A stretch of 64,000 nt of DNA from assembly GCA_021521415.1 (NCBI GenBank), contig JAIQDT010007662.1, positions 1 to 64,000 on the forward strand, written 5' to 3'. A model generated the notes under the pieces. It saw only the letters and a program-made list of their open reading frames with translations, searched no databases and was not told where the DNA came from. The position numbers and the translations under genes were made by a program. Shown one piece after another: positions 1 to 12,100 of the stretch. Positions within the stretch are counted from its first letter, which is position 1, and every line of letters starts with the position of its first letter. Source of the DNA: Bidens hawaiensis. Taxonomy: Eukaryota > Streptophyta > Magnoliopsida > Asterales > Asteraceae.

Positions 1-845
1 TGCTTCTTAGGGTTAGCTGGCTACTATTGGAGATTCATCGAAGGTTTCTCCAAGATAGCCACACCGTTGACCGGTATGACCCGAAAGTAGGCAGTATTTA
101 GTTGGAGTAAGTTTCAAGAAGAAGCTTTTGAAGAATTAAAGAAAAAGATCACACAAGCACCAATCCTTGCTTTGCCGATGGTGACAAGGATTTAGTTGTT
201 TGTGGTGATGCCTCATATCAAGGGCTAGGTTGCGTGTTGATGCAACGAGGGAAAGTGATAGTGTATGCGTCCAGACAGTTGAAGGTTCACGAGAGCACTT
301 ATCCGACACATGATCTGGAGATAGCAGTAGTAGTGCATGCTCTTAAGATATGGAGACATTATCTGTATGGTACTAAGTGTACTATTTACACAGATCATAA
401 GAGTTTAAAGTACTTCTTCGAGCAGAAAGAATTGAATATGAGGCAGAGAAGATGGCTGGAGTTGATAAAGGATTACAACTGCGACATAAAATACTACCCT
501 GGTAAAGCTAATGTGGTCGCCGACGCGCTAAGCCGTAAGAATGAGGAAGTTATTGCAATAGTGAAATCATACCAGTTGATTATGAACTCAAGTCTTTTTG
601 AAGAAATCATCAAGGTGCAGTCAGAGGTGCTGGTATATGAAGGGCTAGTGAAGAAAGAAAGGATTTTCGGTCAGCAAGATGAATTGATGGAAAACACTCA
701 TGGTGTTAAGACTAGGTTTGACCGTATGTGGATTCCACGCCATGGAGATCTCAGTGGTCGAATCTTAGATGAAGCTCATAAGTCAAGGTATTCAATCCAT
801 CCGGGATCCAATAAAATGTATCAAGACCTGAAGAGAGATTACTGA
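1..845 (+). pseudogene. Tekay-type gypsy pol: RT tail and RNase H (partial)
   Basis: The window opens inside the reverse transcriptase of a Ty3/gypsy polyprotein: the first codons read [12 protein letters not shown], the conserved segment linking RT to RNase H. RNase H follows, with [14 protein letters not shown] near 210-245, then [10 protein letters not shown] and the typical end [14 protein letters not shown] (here [15 protein letters not shown] near 500-540). Frames change near 180, so the enzyme is broken. The segment ends with the start of integrase ([15 protein letters not shown]) and an in-frame TGA at about 843-845 where the family has a tryptophan-containing WPGM motif. In the intact element these domains copy the RNA genome and remove the RNA strand. 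Family assignment rests on these motifs and on the chromodomain downstream. Confidence 0.85.
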
Positions 846-2013
846 TGGCCAGGAATGAAAAATGTTGTGGTGGACTATGTTAGTAAGTGCTTAACTTGTT
901 TACAAGTCATAGCCGAACACCAGAAACCGTATGGGAAAATGCAACCACTTGAGATACCTGAATGGAAATGGGAACACATCACCATGGATTTCATAACTAA
1001 GCTACCCCATACAGCTAAGCATCATGATACCATCTGGGTGGTCGTAGACCGTTTAACTAAGAGTGCTCACGTTCTGCCTATACGAGAAGCAATCTCGTCA
1101 GAAATGTTAGCAAGCTTGTTCATAAAGGAAGTGGTAACCAAGCATGGTGTGCCGTTATCGATTGTGTCAGATAGGGATACATGTTTTACCTCGAGATTCT
1201 GGAAGAAATTCCATGAAGCTATGGGGACGAGGTTGAACATCAGTACGGCATATCATCCTCAAACCGATGGACAGTCTGAAAGGACGATCCAAACCCTTGA
1301 GGATATGCTATGTGCTTGTGTTTTAGACTTTGGAGGAAGTTAGGATGATCATCTGCATCTAGCAGAGTTCTCCTATAACAACAGCTACCATTCAAGTATT
1401 GGAATGCCGCCATTTGAAATGCTTTACGGTAGACGTTGTAGAACTCCCGTGCGCTGGGGAGAGATTGGTCAGAAAGAGATGGGTAGTTCAAGAAACCTCT
1501 GCGAAGTTCTTTCAGATTAAAACGAGAAAGAAAGCGGCTCAAGATCGCCAAAAGTCGTATGCGGATAAGCGACGACGGCCGATTGAGTTTAACATTGGAG
1601 ACAATGTGATGCTCAAAGTCTCGCCTTGGAAAGGGATTACTCGTTTTAGGAAGAGGGGAAAGTTGAGTCCGAGATACACTGGACCGTTCAAAATTGTAGA
1701 TCGTGTGTGTGAGGTAGCTTATAAGCTGGATTTGCTCGAATAGTTAGAAGGAATTCATTCAACCTTCCATGTTTCTCATCTGAGAATGTGTCTTGCTGAT
1801 GACACGTCGTACGTGCCATTGATGGACATTGAGGTTGATGAACAATTAAACTATATTGAGCAACCGATCGAGATAGTTGACCGCAAGGAGAAGCAACTTC
1901 GTCACAAGGTTATACCTTTAGTAAAGGTGATATAGAAACATCGAAAGGGTTCAGATGCTACTTGGGAAGCTGAGGATGAGATGCCCAAGTTTTACCCGAA
2001 TTTGTTTAAGTAA
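846..2013 (+). pseudogene. Tekay-type gypsy pol: integrase and chromodomain
   Basis: Integrase continues in the next segment. The zinc-binding half has CLTC, and the catalytic core shows MDFITKLP with the first Asp, IVSDRDTCF with the second, and [14 protein letters not shown] with the Glu. A TAG at 1341-1343 interrupts the core where related elements have Trp (GGSWDDH). After a frame change the C-terminal part reads FNIGDNVMLKVSPWKG and YTGPFKI. The last 80 or so codons form a chromodomain-like tail (EQPIEIVDRKEKQLR, then GSDATWEAEDEM) ending at TAA 2011-2013, with another stop near 1933. A C-terminal chromodomain of this form is typical of Tekay/Del chromoviruses, where it is thought to steer integration to heterochromatin. 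Dead copy: at least four disabling changes. Confidence 0.88.
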
Positions 2014-2040
2014 TATTTAGGTTTCGGGGACGAAACCTCT

Positions 2041-2056
2041 TTAAGGAGGGAAGACT
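2041..2056 (+). other. Polypurine tract of Tekay element
   Basis: A purine-rich run (ttaaggagggaagact) immediately before the TG that opens the LTR. Its place, just after the chromodomain stop and next to the LTR, fits a plus-strand primer site. Confidence 0.7.
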
Positions 2057-2234
2057 TGTAACATCCTACTTTCGATAAGGATTAATAAAATATATTTTGT
2101 TTATTTCATAGTGTTTCGTTTTGGTTTAAGGGAATAAAATATGAGTTGGGCTTGTGTTGGTCAAATGGATATGAGTTATGGACTTGGGTTAAAAGGAAAG
2201 AAGAAAATGCCATGGGCTTAAGCCCATGACCCAA

Positions 2235-2247
2235 AATATATAAACCA
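2235..2247 (+). promoter_or_regulatory. Possible TATA region of Tekay LTR
   Basis: The motif aaatatataaacc lies about 115 bp upstream of the env-like reading frame. The same element (ttatataaacc on the minus strand, near 8365-8376) is kept in the inverted LTR at an equivalent place. This is a motif match only. Confidence 0.4.
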
Positions 2248-2361
2248 TAAATCACCATCTAATCCCTCATTTCACATATACCATACACCACCAAAACACA
2301 CACTTAGCTCTCTCTCATCCTACTTCTCTCTAGCCAAAATCACCAAGGAAAACCGATCATC

Positions 2362-5090
2362 ATGCCGAGGTATGATACAACACTGCCAATATCCTTGCCA
2401 AACATTGAAGATTTTTGGCAGACCGTGGAATATGACTGTAGGGTCGAGCCCCCAGTGATGCGAGCAACAGTCAACAATCACATTGTTCAGTTCTCATCTG
2501 AACAGATCCGGGCGGCTTTACGATTTGGAGATGAGACGAGGGATGACCCGACAGATTTTGTGGCTCCTTTCAGTGATGGAGCGTTTCTGAGGATGGGATA
2601 CTCTGGTCCCTTGGGAGATACCAGAGAAGGAAGGGGTTCTTACTTGACCAGTGGCGCTTTCTCATGCATGTCATGATAGTATGCATGTCAGGGAGAAAGG
2701 CGGGCACTGATGGCATGGGCGCGACCATGCAGTCGGCTATGACTGCTCTGACTTATAACAAGCGTTACAGCTTTAGTCAGATGGTCTTCTACGAGATCGA
2801 TCGACAAAGAAGAGCGGTGGCGCGTGAGAGATTTATCATGTATCCAAGATTTCTCCAAATGATCTTGAATCATGTTGCTCCAACGCTACCTCAGCGCCGC
2901 CCAATCCGATACGTCGAAAGTGTGAGCAAAAGGATCTTTGCCCAATGCAGATCCTCCAGTGCGAGGAGCAAACCTGAGCTCCGTCCTCGACATACTCCAC
3001 TATTCGGGTACTTGATCAACCCGGGGTATGTGCCTGCTCGAGGGGACGAGTTTCGGGACCCGGCACCACAACAGGCAGGAGCACCTCAAGCTATACCTGC
3101 TGCTCCTGTTGTGTCACCGGAGGAGAACGTAGATCTTGACGCAGAGTTTGGCGGTCAAGGATTTTTTGACATGGAGAGGGTTGATCCAGAGGAGAATGTG
3201 CAAGTCTCTGTTGCACATGTTTCGAGTGTGAATGTTACTAGGGCAGCTACAACGGCGGCTGGCTCAGATTCTGATGATGAAGTGGCCGAAGCAAGACGGA
3301 TTTTGGTAACACATGAACGGGTCCATGGGAAAAGAAAAAGACCTGATGATGACAGCGAGTCAGACTATGAAGTAGAAGTTCAACAGTTGATCCGTAGATC
3401 AAGAAGGGAACGGGCAGGTGCAGGATCGGGAGCTGGTGAGAGCTCGAGGGTGGTACGTTTCACCCCACCCGCACTGTCCGGTATGACAATGGTTCCCTCA
3501 ACATTACAAGTTACAAGGCCAAGCGCCACGGATGTTCCCGTGGTGGCTACCTCATCATCTTTTGGCCTCCCACCAACTACTTTCCAACTTTCGGCTCCCG
3601 AAATCGTAACGCTGCCACCTACAACTCTTACTCCAACGGAGGTCGTGGCACATTTTATTGAGTCGACGGTTGTGGCCACTGCAGGGTTATCGGTGACGAT
3701 ACCACCTGCGGTTACGTCTACTTCTGAGGTCCTGGTTACATCGGAAATCCCTCCTCTGTACACTCAAGATATATCACACATGAGGTTTGATTTCGATGCA
3801 ACCTTATCAGACTCTGAACGAATAGCAGCACTTGAACGGGTCGTGGCAGAACAGTCAAGGATTAATCTTATCCAGACCCAGGCTATTCAACGCCTAGTTG
3901 CACAGAATCAGATGCAGTCGTCCCTGCTGGTAGAACATGGCAAAATCATAGATGCTTTGAAGGAGTTCTTGGCATCTCAGGGGGAGACGAGCTGTAAAGG
4001 CGATGAGTTGAGGACCAAGAAGAGAAATGATCGAGACGATGATCCCAATGCATCGAAAGGTGCAGGTGGTGAGTTGCCAAGAACTGTACAAGCTCTTGGG
4101 ACTTCCACAACTCAGGGGGAGTCGACAAGTGCAGCTGGTGGTGATGATGTGGTGGTCGTGGAAGTTGAGGAGATGGATGATGAGTTCATAGGTGATGATG
4201 ATGTATTACCTGGTGATGAGATAGAGAAGATTGGTGAAGAGATTGTGATTGATAATGAGATTGAAGAGGGAGAGATAGTAGAAGAGAATATTGAGCATGA
4301 AATTCCGGAAGTGGATAAGGCTGATAAGAGTAAAGAGATTGGAAGTGATGAGACGGAATGGGAAGAGCAGCCTAGATGGAAAGAAGGCTATGCTCAGTGG
4401 TTCGTCAAAACGAAGAAACCAGCGGTCCCTACAATGTTCAAGAAGAGTTACAACATTAGAGGCTATGCTGAAGCGAGAAAGGGGATTATTTGCTGGATAT
4501 ACGATGAGCAGTTGAGGCTCTTCGTGATTAAAAGGTATGATGGCGTTCAGTACTTCAAAAGAATGTTGATATCGTTGAACACATTGCCAGAATGTGAAGT
4601 GAAAGACTTAGCCAGATTAGGATTGATAAATCGAAGTGATGATAATATGGCTAGAGTCATCGGGAAGATAGTTTGGAAGGAGAGTATAAAGGAAAAGAAG
4701 TTCGAGCTGCTGAAACCACAGAAGGGAAAACTTATCGAAGATAAAGATAGAGGGTTGAGAGCAGATGGCAAGCCTTGGATGATTATGAAGTATAAACCGA
4801 TCCGGTGCTTGAAAGAAGTGCCGATGAAACAAATGCCCAAGGATGTGCTCAAAGAGTTGAAGTGGTGGTATGTAGATTGTGAGACAGCTGAAGCAGTGAT
4901 GGAAGACGAAGATGAACAAGAGCTGCTGAGAGTCTATGATCCGATGCATCTAGTGAACCTGTCTCGAGCTGATCTGCAGGTGTTGAATGAGAAGAAAATC
5001 TTTTATATTCCTGCTTGGAAAGACGAAGCGAGGAAATATCAAAGAGTTGTTTCGGTATGTGTACGAGAAGGAGTGAATGCTAAAAGATGA
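2362..5090 (+). pseudogene. SIRE-type copia extra ORF (env-like or gag-like accessory protein)
   Basis: Two overlapping frames (2362-2676 and 2664-5090) together encode about 910 residues of one protein. The frameshift is near 2630, because LRMGYSGPLGDT continues naturally into the second frame. The N-terminal part carries EQIRAALRFGDETRDDPTD and, in the second frame, RKAGTDGMGATMQSAM and FIMYPRFLQMIL, segments I recognise from the accessory ORF that follows pol in SIRE/Maximus copia elements of composites. After that come a low-complexity Pro/Ser/Thr region, a short coiled coil (SERIAALERVVAEQSR), an acidic stretch and a basic C-terminal third. The function of this protein in such elements is not established. 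The polypurine tract and LTR follow directly, as expected for the last ORF of a SIRE element. No gag or pol of that element remains upstream. Confidence 0.7.
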
Positions 5091-5150
5091 AGATACAAGA
5101 TTGTTGAAGATTACAAGACACGTGCTTGAAGATAAAGAGATGAAGCTACT

Positions 5151-5164
5151 GCCAAGGGGGAGTC
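5151..5164 (+). other. Polypurine tract of SIRE-type element
   Basis: The sequence gccaagggggagtc abuts TGTTGGTGCATG. A CCAAGGGGGAG polypurine tract next to a TGTTGG LTR start is characteristic of SIRE-type copia elements. Confidence 0.75.
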
Positions 5165-5575
5165 TGTTGGTGCATGATGTCAGTAGTTCAGTGTCAAGTG
5201 TATGTAATCGAGTTTGTTAGATTTGTGTTTTTGTATGTAAGCGAAGTTAGCTCACAAGTTCGGTGATACAGGCGAACTTGTGAACTAAGCGAAGTTAGGG
5301 ACAACTTCTCCTGAACATGCCAGGCGAAGTTGTCGTGATTATATAAACATAAGTTATGGCTTATGTTTTCATTATTCAATCAGTTTTAGTTTACGAGTCA
5401 GAGAGTCCTGTAATCAGTGATTGATATCACGTGTTTAAGGTTGCAATATAACGAGTATTTGTTTATTGTAACGTGTGTTTAATCGTATCGTCTTCTACGC
5501 TCGTAACGTCTTACGTAGGGATTCCGCACCTACGTAGAACGAGATATCTCGTGTAGATCCAGCTGGGAACCTACA
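5165..5575 (+). repeat. 3' LTR of SIRE-type copia element
   Basis: A 411-bp segment starts TGTTGGTGCATG just after the polypurine tract and ends cctaca, after which sequence matching the interrupted Tekay LTR resumes (accgtaaatggtgaacgc). It contains a short internal repeat (gcgaagtta, three times between 5242 and 5330) and a TATA-like attatataaac near 5338-5348. Its 5' partner LTR is missing, so no target duplication can be checked. Confidence 0.72.
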
Positions 5576-5865
5576 ACCGTAAATGGTGAACGCAACCGCA
5601 TTCAGGTGAGTTTCTAGCCCCATTCCTTGTTATGTTTTTGGGGCTATATGCATACTCGATGTGATTTGTCAATACACTTATCCTAAGTGATAAGTGTGTG
5701 CCTTATGTGAATTATGTGAAGGATATGATTGACTGCTTGTCGGTATGTTAACGATCTTCGGATATTGCATGTATTGTCAAGTTATGATTATGGTATAATG
5801 TTATGTATAATGTATGAATGATATGTACGCAAGTCATGAATGAATGTAAGAAGTAGCCAGGTATA

Positions 5866-6050
5866 GAAGAAAAGGGACCGAGCCCTAACAATATTCAAGG
5901 TAGAAAAGGGACTGAGCCCTAATAATACTCAAGGCAGAAAAGGGACCAAGCCCTTTATAATCTCGAGGCAGAAAAGAGACTGAGCCCTAATAATACTCAA
6001 GGCAGAACAAGGGACCGGACCCTAATAATATTCGAGGCAGAATAGGATAA
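5866..6050 (+). repeat. Tandem array of about 34 bp in Tekay LTR
   Basis: Five imperfect copies of a unit with the core gggactgagccctaataa separated by ctcaaggcagaaaa. The same array appears inverted at about 6878-7015 (core ttattagggctcagtccc, four copies). Copy number therefore differs between the two LTRs. Confidence 0.85.
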
Positions 6051-6472
6051 TGTAAAGTAGAAATTAGAATAAAGTGTGAAGGTAAGAATATATACTATGT
6101 ACGAAGTGAGAGGATATAATGTATGTGCGAAAGTATGAAGTAATGAATGTATGGTATGTTGTATGGTTAACTAGAACTCACTCAGCGTAGCTGACTTTTA
6201 GTATGCACGCAGGTGAGTAAAATGAAGCAGCTGGCTTAGCAGGGCACATGGCAGAAGAATAAGAGTCTGGCATCTGAAGACTTAAAGACGTTTTAGTATT
6301 TATATTTGAATTGAAAGACAATATGTTTTATTATGACCAAGTTATGGATTTATATGTAATGTTTTATGAATGTTTTAATGTTCTGTAAATTTTTAATTAA
6401 CTCTGATATTAAGAACCGCGTTTATGAGTAAATCCAACACCAAATGTAGGGCACCGGTAACGGGGCCTTGCA

Positions 6473-8520
6473 AAACATTCATAAAACATTACACATTAAT
6501 CCATAATCTTGTCTTAACAACCATCTTGTCTTTCAAAATCTAAAACATAATATAATAAATGTCTTGAGTCTTCAGATGCCAGACTCTTATTCTAATGCCA
6601 TGTGCCCTCGTTCAAGCCAGCTGTCTCATTCTACTCACCTGCGTGCATGCTAAAAGTCAGCTACGCTGAGTGAGTTCTAGTTAATCAGGTAACATACAAT
6701 ACTTTCACCTACTTATACATACGCATCCGAAGATACATATTATATACTTTACCTGCTCATCTTTCCTTCGTACATATATAAATTTTACATTCTTTCTTTC
6801 ATTCTTTCTTTTATTCTTTCTTTACATACATTACATCTAACATTACTTTACATACTTATACGTTTTTAAGAGCATTAAGCCCTACTGCCTCGAGTATTAT
6901 TAGGGCTCGGTCCCTTTCTGCCTTGAGTATTATTAGGGCTCAATCCCTTTCTGCCTTGAGTATTATTAGGGCTCAGTCCCTTTCTGCCTTGAGTATTATT
7001 AGGGCTTAGTCCCATTCTTCTGTACCTGGATAACTGTTACATTCATTCATAGCATACATACATATCATTCATACATTATACATAACATTCATATCCATAC
7101 GTGCAATATCCAAAGATCGTTCACGTACCGACAAGCAATCATCTATACTTTTCACATAATCACATATGGCATACACTTATCACATAAGATAAGTGAATTA
7201 ACAATTCACATCGAGTATGCACACAGCCCCGAAAACATAACAAGGAATGGGGCTAGAAACTCACCTGAATGTGGTTACGTTCACCGTTAATAGTTATTCC
7301 TTTCTTGAGCTGTGCACGGCTAACTGTATAATGATTACATGTATTAATTAACTATTACTACCCATATCGTATTTCTATCTTTATATAACCCACAACGAAC
7401 GGGGGTCCGGGGGCAGCGCTCCTGGCAGTGGGTTCTAGGGGCGGCAGCCCCTAGCAGGGTCCAAGGGGCAGAGCCCTTGGCTGGGGTCGAGCTTTAATTA
7501 GTTAACTGTCTTAACACATTTTTCATTAGAATTTTGAATCATCATTTAATTAGTTAACTTGAAAGAGTCCAAGGGCTTCTTTGTAATTAAATCATTCTTT
7601 TCCAAGTCCAGGGACTGTTCTGTCATTATATTAAGCTTTTGGTTCGTTACTTGGCTTTTTAACGAATTGGTTTGTTATAACGAACTGGTCCTTGTAACGA
7701 ATTGAACCCTCTAACGAAATGGTCCTTTGACGAATCAGTCCATATAACGAACCAGACCCTGTATCGAATTGGACCTTCTAATTCGTTATCTCTGTTAACG
7801 AAGGGTCATAGCGAATTCGTTATCTTTTCCTTAACGAATCAGGATACGAACTAATGCTAGTTTGTTATTCTTTCCTTAGCGAATCAGCTGACGAATTGCC
7901 TCTAGTTCGTCAATCCTCCGTTAACAAATTAGGGTTAGGTCAGAGAATGTCCGAACATTCTCTGACATCTCTTAACCTCGTACCACTTTTCCGGCGCCGC
8001 CATTGCCGGAAAATCGGGATTTCGCCGGAAAAACGAGATCTTACTCGTTTTTCACCGTTTTTCGTCCCGTTCGATCCAGATCTGAGCTAGAGTGACCCCT
8101 TAGCTCATCTTAGGTTCGGTTTATACCCGATTCCACCCGGATCTCGTGACTTTAACGGTATAAAGGTGTCGGCTCATCGTTTCGTGACTAAATCTAACGG
8201 TTTGAGTTCATACAATATCATACTATCATTACCTCGGGTCGGTGCTCGGTCTCCTTCTTGGTTTTGGTTTAGAGAAAGGAAGAAACTAGAGAAAAATCTT
8301 AAGTGTGTGTTTTGGATGGTGTATGGAATATGTGAAATGAAGGATTAAATGGGTGATTTAAGGTTTATATAATTATGGATCATAGGCTTAAGCCCATAGT
8401 CTTTCCTTCTTTCTTTTTTACCCATGTCCTTAACCCATATCTATTTAACCCAACACTAGCCCGACTCATAATAACTCGTATTTTCATTTATTAACCGAAA
8501 CTAGAAAACGGGATGTTACA
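6473..8520 (-). mobile_element. Inverted Tekay-family LTR (solo or truncated)
   Basis: Read on the minus strand this starts TGTAACATCC at 8520 and runs to 6473, where it is cut off about 95 bp short of the end seen in the + strand copy. It keeps the middle portion that the first LTR lost, including repeated G-rich phrases around 7396-7490 (gggggcagcgctcctgg, ggggcggcagcccctagc) and a series of cgaattggt/gttaacgaa repeats at 7660-7930. No polypurine tract or coding sequence lies beyond 8520, so this is a solo LTR or the 5' LTR of an otherwise lost element. Confidence 0.78.
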
Positions 8521-8817
8521 TGGAATGTATCATTAAAATTAAAGATGGTGAATATTTTAAATTAAATAAGCAATTATAGTAAATATCTAAGATTTTTAAA
8601 ATATAAATTTTAAATATGTAATACGTCACATATTAAACTGGTCAAATAAATTAATGTGTTTTTAATACAAAACTTATTAACTTTCGAGTATAATAAAAAG
8701 TAAATTATTTAAAATTTCCAATATACATTAAATATGTCATTTATGTTAATTAAAATTTGGTGAAATATAAAAGATGGAAAATTTGTTGAAATTGAATACT
8801 ACTAAAAACTAAAAAAG
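8521..8817. other. AT-rich spacer, nothing recognised
   Basis: Low-GC sequence with no open frame of note and no motif I can assign. It ends in aaaag, the target duplication of the adjoining solo LTR. Confidence 0.6.
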
Positions 8818-9106
8818 TGTTAGTGCACGGTTTCGGTGTCCGTAGCGATCGAATAAGTTATAGGTTGTCTCGTCTTTGTATTTAATCTATATTTATTGTG
8901 AATTGGGCTTTGGCCTATAAATAGGTAGATTATGTCATAATTTAGGTAGAGAACTTGTACATAGATTTAAATTATCCTCTCCATAACTTATTATTCTCTC
9001 TAATGTATTCATCCATATCTAACAATAAAGTATATATTTAAAGTATCGATTTCGTGTTGATGTATCGTATTAGCGGCTAGATCTTGGACTCTATGAAGTT
9101 CTCTCA
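8818..9106 (+). mobile_element. Solo LTR, copia-like, with target duplication
   Basis: A 289-bp segment starts TGTTAGTGCACGG and ends gaagttctctCA, flanked by identical 5-bp repeats aaaag (8813-8817 and 9107-9111). A TATA box, TATAAATAG, lies at 8916-8924 within ggcctataaataggtag. Terminal TG/CA, short length and internal TATA all fit an LTR left by recombination between two LTRs. Copia rather than gypsy is a guess from size and start sequence. Confidence 0.75.
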
Positions 9107-9111
9107 AAAAG

Positions 9112-12100
9112 ATTGTTCCAAATAGTTGTCAATTTTGAATTTTAAAAACAGAAATAAATAATTGTAAATATTATTATAAAAAACGTTCGATTTTTTGGAA
9201 GTTTAATAAATAATTGTTAAGACTTTCACGATAAGATTCAAAAATTTTAACGCAGAAAAAATAAAGATTGTTATTCATATAAAAATGAATTAATTTACAT
9301 GAATTGTCTAAGCTACATAAAATAAAAATGATAGAAAATTAATAACTAAAATACACACTCGTAATGACCAAAACAAACATAATCATCTTACTCTTCATCA
9401 AATACTTTTTCCATGCAAATAGCCAATATACCAAGTTGGGCCGCCATAAACTGAAATTATTAAAAATAAATTAATGTTAGGTATACTGAACTATTAAAAA
9501 ACAAATTAGTAAGAATTATCAATGGATGTAATCGGAATAATTATCATAATAATTTTGATAAGGAAATAAATCAACAATATTTTTGTATATCTCAAAAGCT
9601 TCAACATGTCTATTGAATCTTGGAAGGAGTAGGTAAAATACTGGTGAATTAGTCCTACCATGGCTAGAGCTAGTCTTCAAATGGTCCTTAAACTATAAAT
9701 ATGAATATAGGGAGCTCTCAACCTATAAAAATAAAATTGTAAATATAAATTTCAAAAATTCTTACATCAATCAGAACACGCATTTGGTGACCAGGTCCTA
9801 CCATGGCTCGAGCTAGTCTCTGAATGGTCCTCAAACTTCATGACCTGACTTACCTAAGTAGCAGCAAGACGTATGCAACATATAAGAGTAACTGCAAATA
9901 ATACCAACAATTCAAATAATTAAGTTTCTCTAACTTGCCTTCATAACAACCAAAAGACCAAATAAAAACAACATAATTAAATAAAAATGTGAGTTTTACT
10001 TACAAACAATAACAAATGATAGAAATTTGAATACAAAGTCGTAGTTATAAGTTATAACAGCTTTAGAAGAGTGAAAAATATGATATAAACAAATGAATAT
10101 GGAATACCGGATTTATAGAAATGATTGTTGAAATGGTTTTCAAAGTATAATATGAGGTCAAATAAGTAGTCGAAATTTGAAATTGTAAACATTGGACGTC
10201 TAATATGTGAGGGTTTGACAATAGTTTATTACATGGTTTTTATTTATAGATGATTTAGATTTAGAGGAAATACATTTAGTAAGGATATGAATTAATTATG
10301 TTGTTAGTTTTTGTTTAAATTTGAATATTAAAATTGATCATTAATTGTGTCATTTTCGGTTTAAGTTTGAAATTTAAATTTGAATACTAAAATTCTGGCT
10401 AAAAAGTTGTTTATTATTGATTTAAATAATTTTAGTATGTGAATTAATTGTGAGTTATTGATTAATTTAATTTATTTTTGAATTATTTAGTTGTTAAGAA
10501 AATCATAAAAGTATTTGTTATATATGAAAACAACAGAGTTGTCCAATAAAATTATGCCAAGTATACACAAACTCAATTGTTTTAATAGAGGTAGATTAAT
10601 GGTTGTCAACTTAAGAATTTATTTGAAGTAAAAACTTATATTATGCCAAGAAAAGTATTATCCTTTTGTACAATAAACATAGTGATTAAAATAAAATTTA
10701 AAACATAAATTAGTATATGATACATATGAATATGGATGATGACTATTAAATAAACTTTATAATTAATCTTATTTAAACGAATATAAAAGGTTACAAATAA
10801 TTTTTATATTTAGTTAGGAATAAGGTATTATTATATTATAATAACATAATTAAAAGTGTAACAGTTACTAAATAAAGAATTAATTAATACCAGTCAAATT
10901 TTTAAGTAATTGTATTTAATATATCAATAATTTTGGTAATACGATTATTATTGATATAAATTGAACAAATGAAAAATTAATATATTTAAGGGAACGATTA
11001 TTATTGATGTACTCGTTATTATTGATATCTACTTTAGAGCCCGTGTTACACATGGTTGAAAATATAAAATCAATAACATAAGAACTTGTAAAAAATATAC
11101 TTAATTTTTTCAAACCCGGGTCATAGTTCAATATGGTTCCAATTGCTAGTATTTGAACTAAAAATATATTTCAAACCCGAGTCATATTTAAAACGAAAGT
11201 ACGAAATAATTCGTAGTATTTGTAGAGATTATAATATTGGATTTAAAATTGAAATAGATTGGAAGATAATTTTGAATTTCGGTTTGTTAATATTAACAAA
11301 ATTGTAACTTAGAATTGACTAGTCAAGATTACTAAACTAATAAAACTGTAATTATGCTAATTTTAGTTTTTTTAAATATAGTCAAAGTCCAACTGTATAA
11401 TATATTATTGTAAATTTCATATAAATGTTGAGAATTCGAATTTGAAAATTATTTAACTTTTTTTTTTGTAAAAGTTCATATAAATAGAAATGAGAATAAA
11501 TTATTATTATTAAAATTATAATAATGTCCAAATTTACCAAAATTAAAGTCAAATAATATTAACAAAAATAGCCAAATTTTGTCAAATTATTAACCTATTA
11601 AAATTCGATTTTTGAAAATATGGTCAAAATCCAGCTGTATAACATATTATTGTAAACTTTATATTAGTGGTTAGAATTCGAATTTCATAATGGTTTACAT
11701 ACATATATTTTATTATTCACATTTAGGAATATATATATTAAGGTATTTAGTTGAAATTTACATTAAATTCATAATAACTTGAAATATTTTGAAATGGTTA
11801 TTAAAACTAAAATCTTATTTATTTTAGGCATGAATACTGAAAAATTATGAAATGGGTTTATAATTATGGATAATAAAAAAATTAGAAATGTTTTCAAAAA
11901 ATTAGTCAAATTCGGAATAAGAATTAGGTTTAAATATGTAAATGTTATTTAAATCTATTTAATATAAATTGTCAAATTCAGTCAAATGGTTAATATGAAA
12001 TTTAGTAAAATCCGGTTTTTAAAAATATAGTTAAAGTCAAACTGTATAACATATTTTTGAATTTGAGTCAAATAATTAATTATTAAATTATTAAAATTAT

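Larger units (their letters stand above)
2057..6472 (+). mobile_element. 3' LTR of Tekay element, rearranged by a copia insertion and deletion
   Basis: The LTR opens with TGTAACATCC right after the polypurine tract and ends near 6472 (ggccttgca). Its first 300 bp match the outer end of the inverted LTR at 6473-8520, including a TATA-like aatatataaacc near 2236-2247. Its last 900 bp (from 5576) match that LTR's inner end. Between them lies the 3' part of a SIRE-like copia element (2362-5575) in place of about 0.95 kb of LTR sequence that survives at about 7290-8240. Simplest reading: a copia element inserted into the LTR at 5575/5576, then one deletion removed its 5' part together with flanking LTR DNA. 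Confidence 0.75.

Noticed and set aside
3380..3763. Minus-strand frame of 127 codons inside the SIRE accessory ORF
   Set aside because: It is the shadow of the Pro/Ser/Thr-rich region of the + strand protein.
2362..5090. Viral envelope gene or captured virus
   Set aside because: No signal peptide or membrane segment is seen; the motifs match accessory ORFs of SIRE-type copia elements.
7854..8348. Small + strand frames in the inverted Tekay LTR
   Set aside because: They run against the orientation of the LTR and are short, with no recognisable protein motif.
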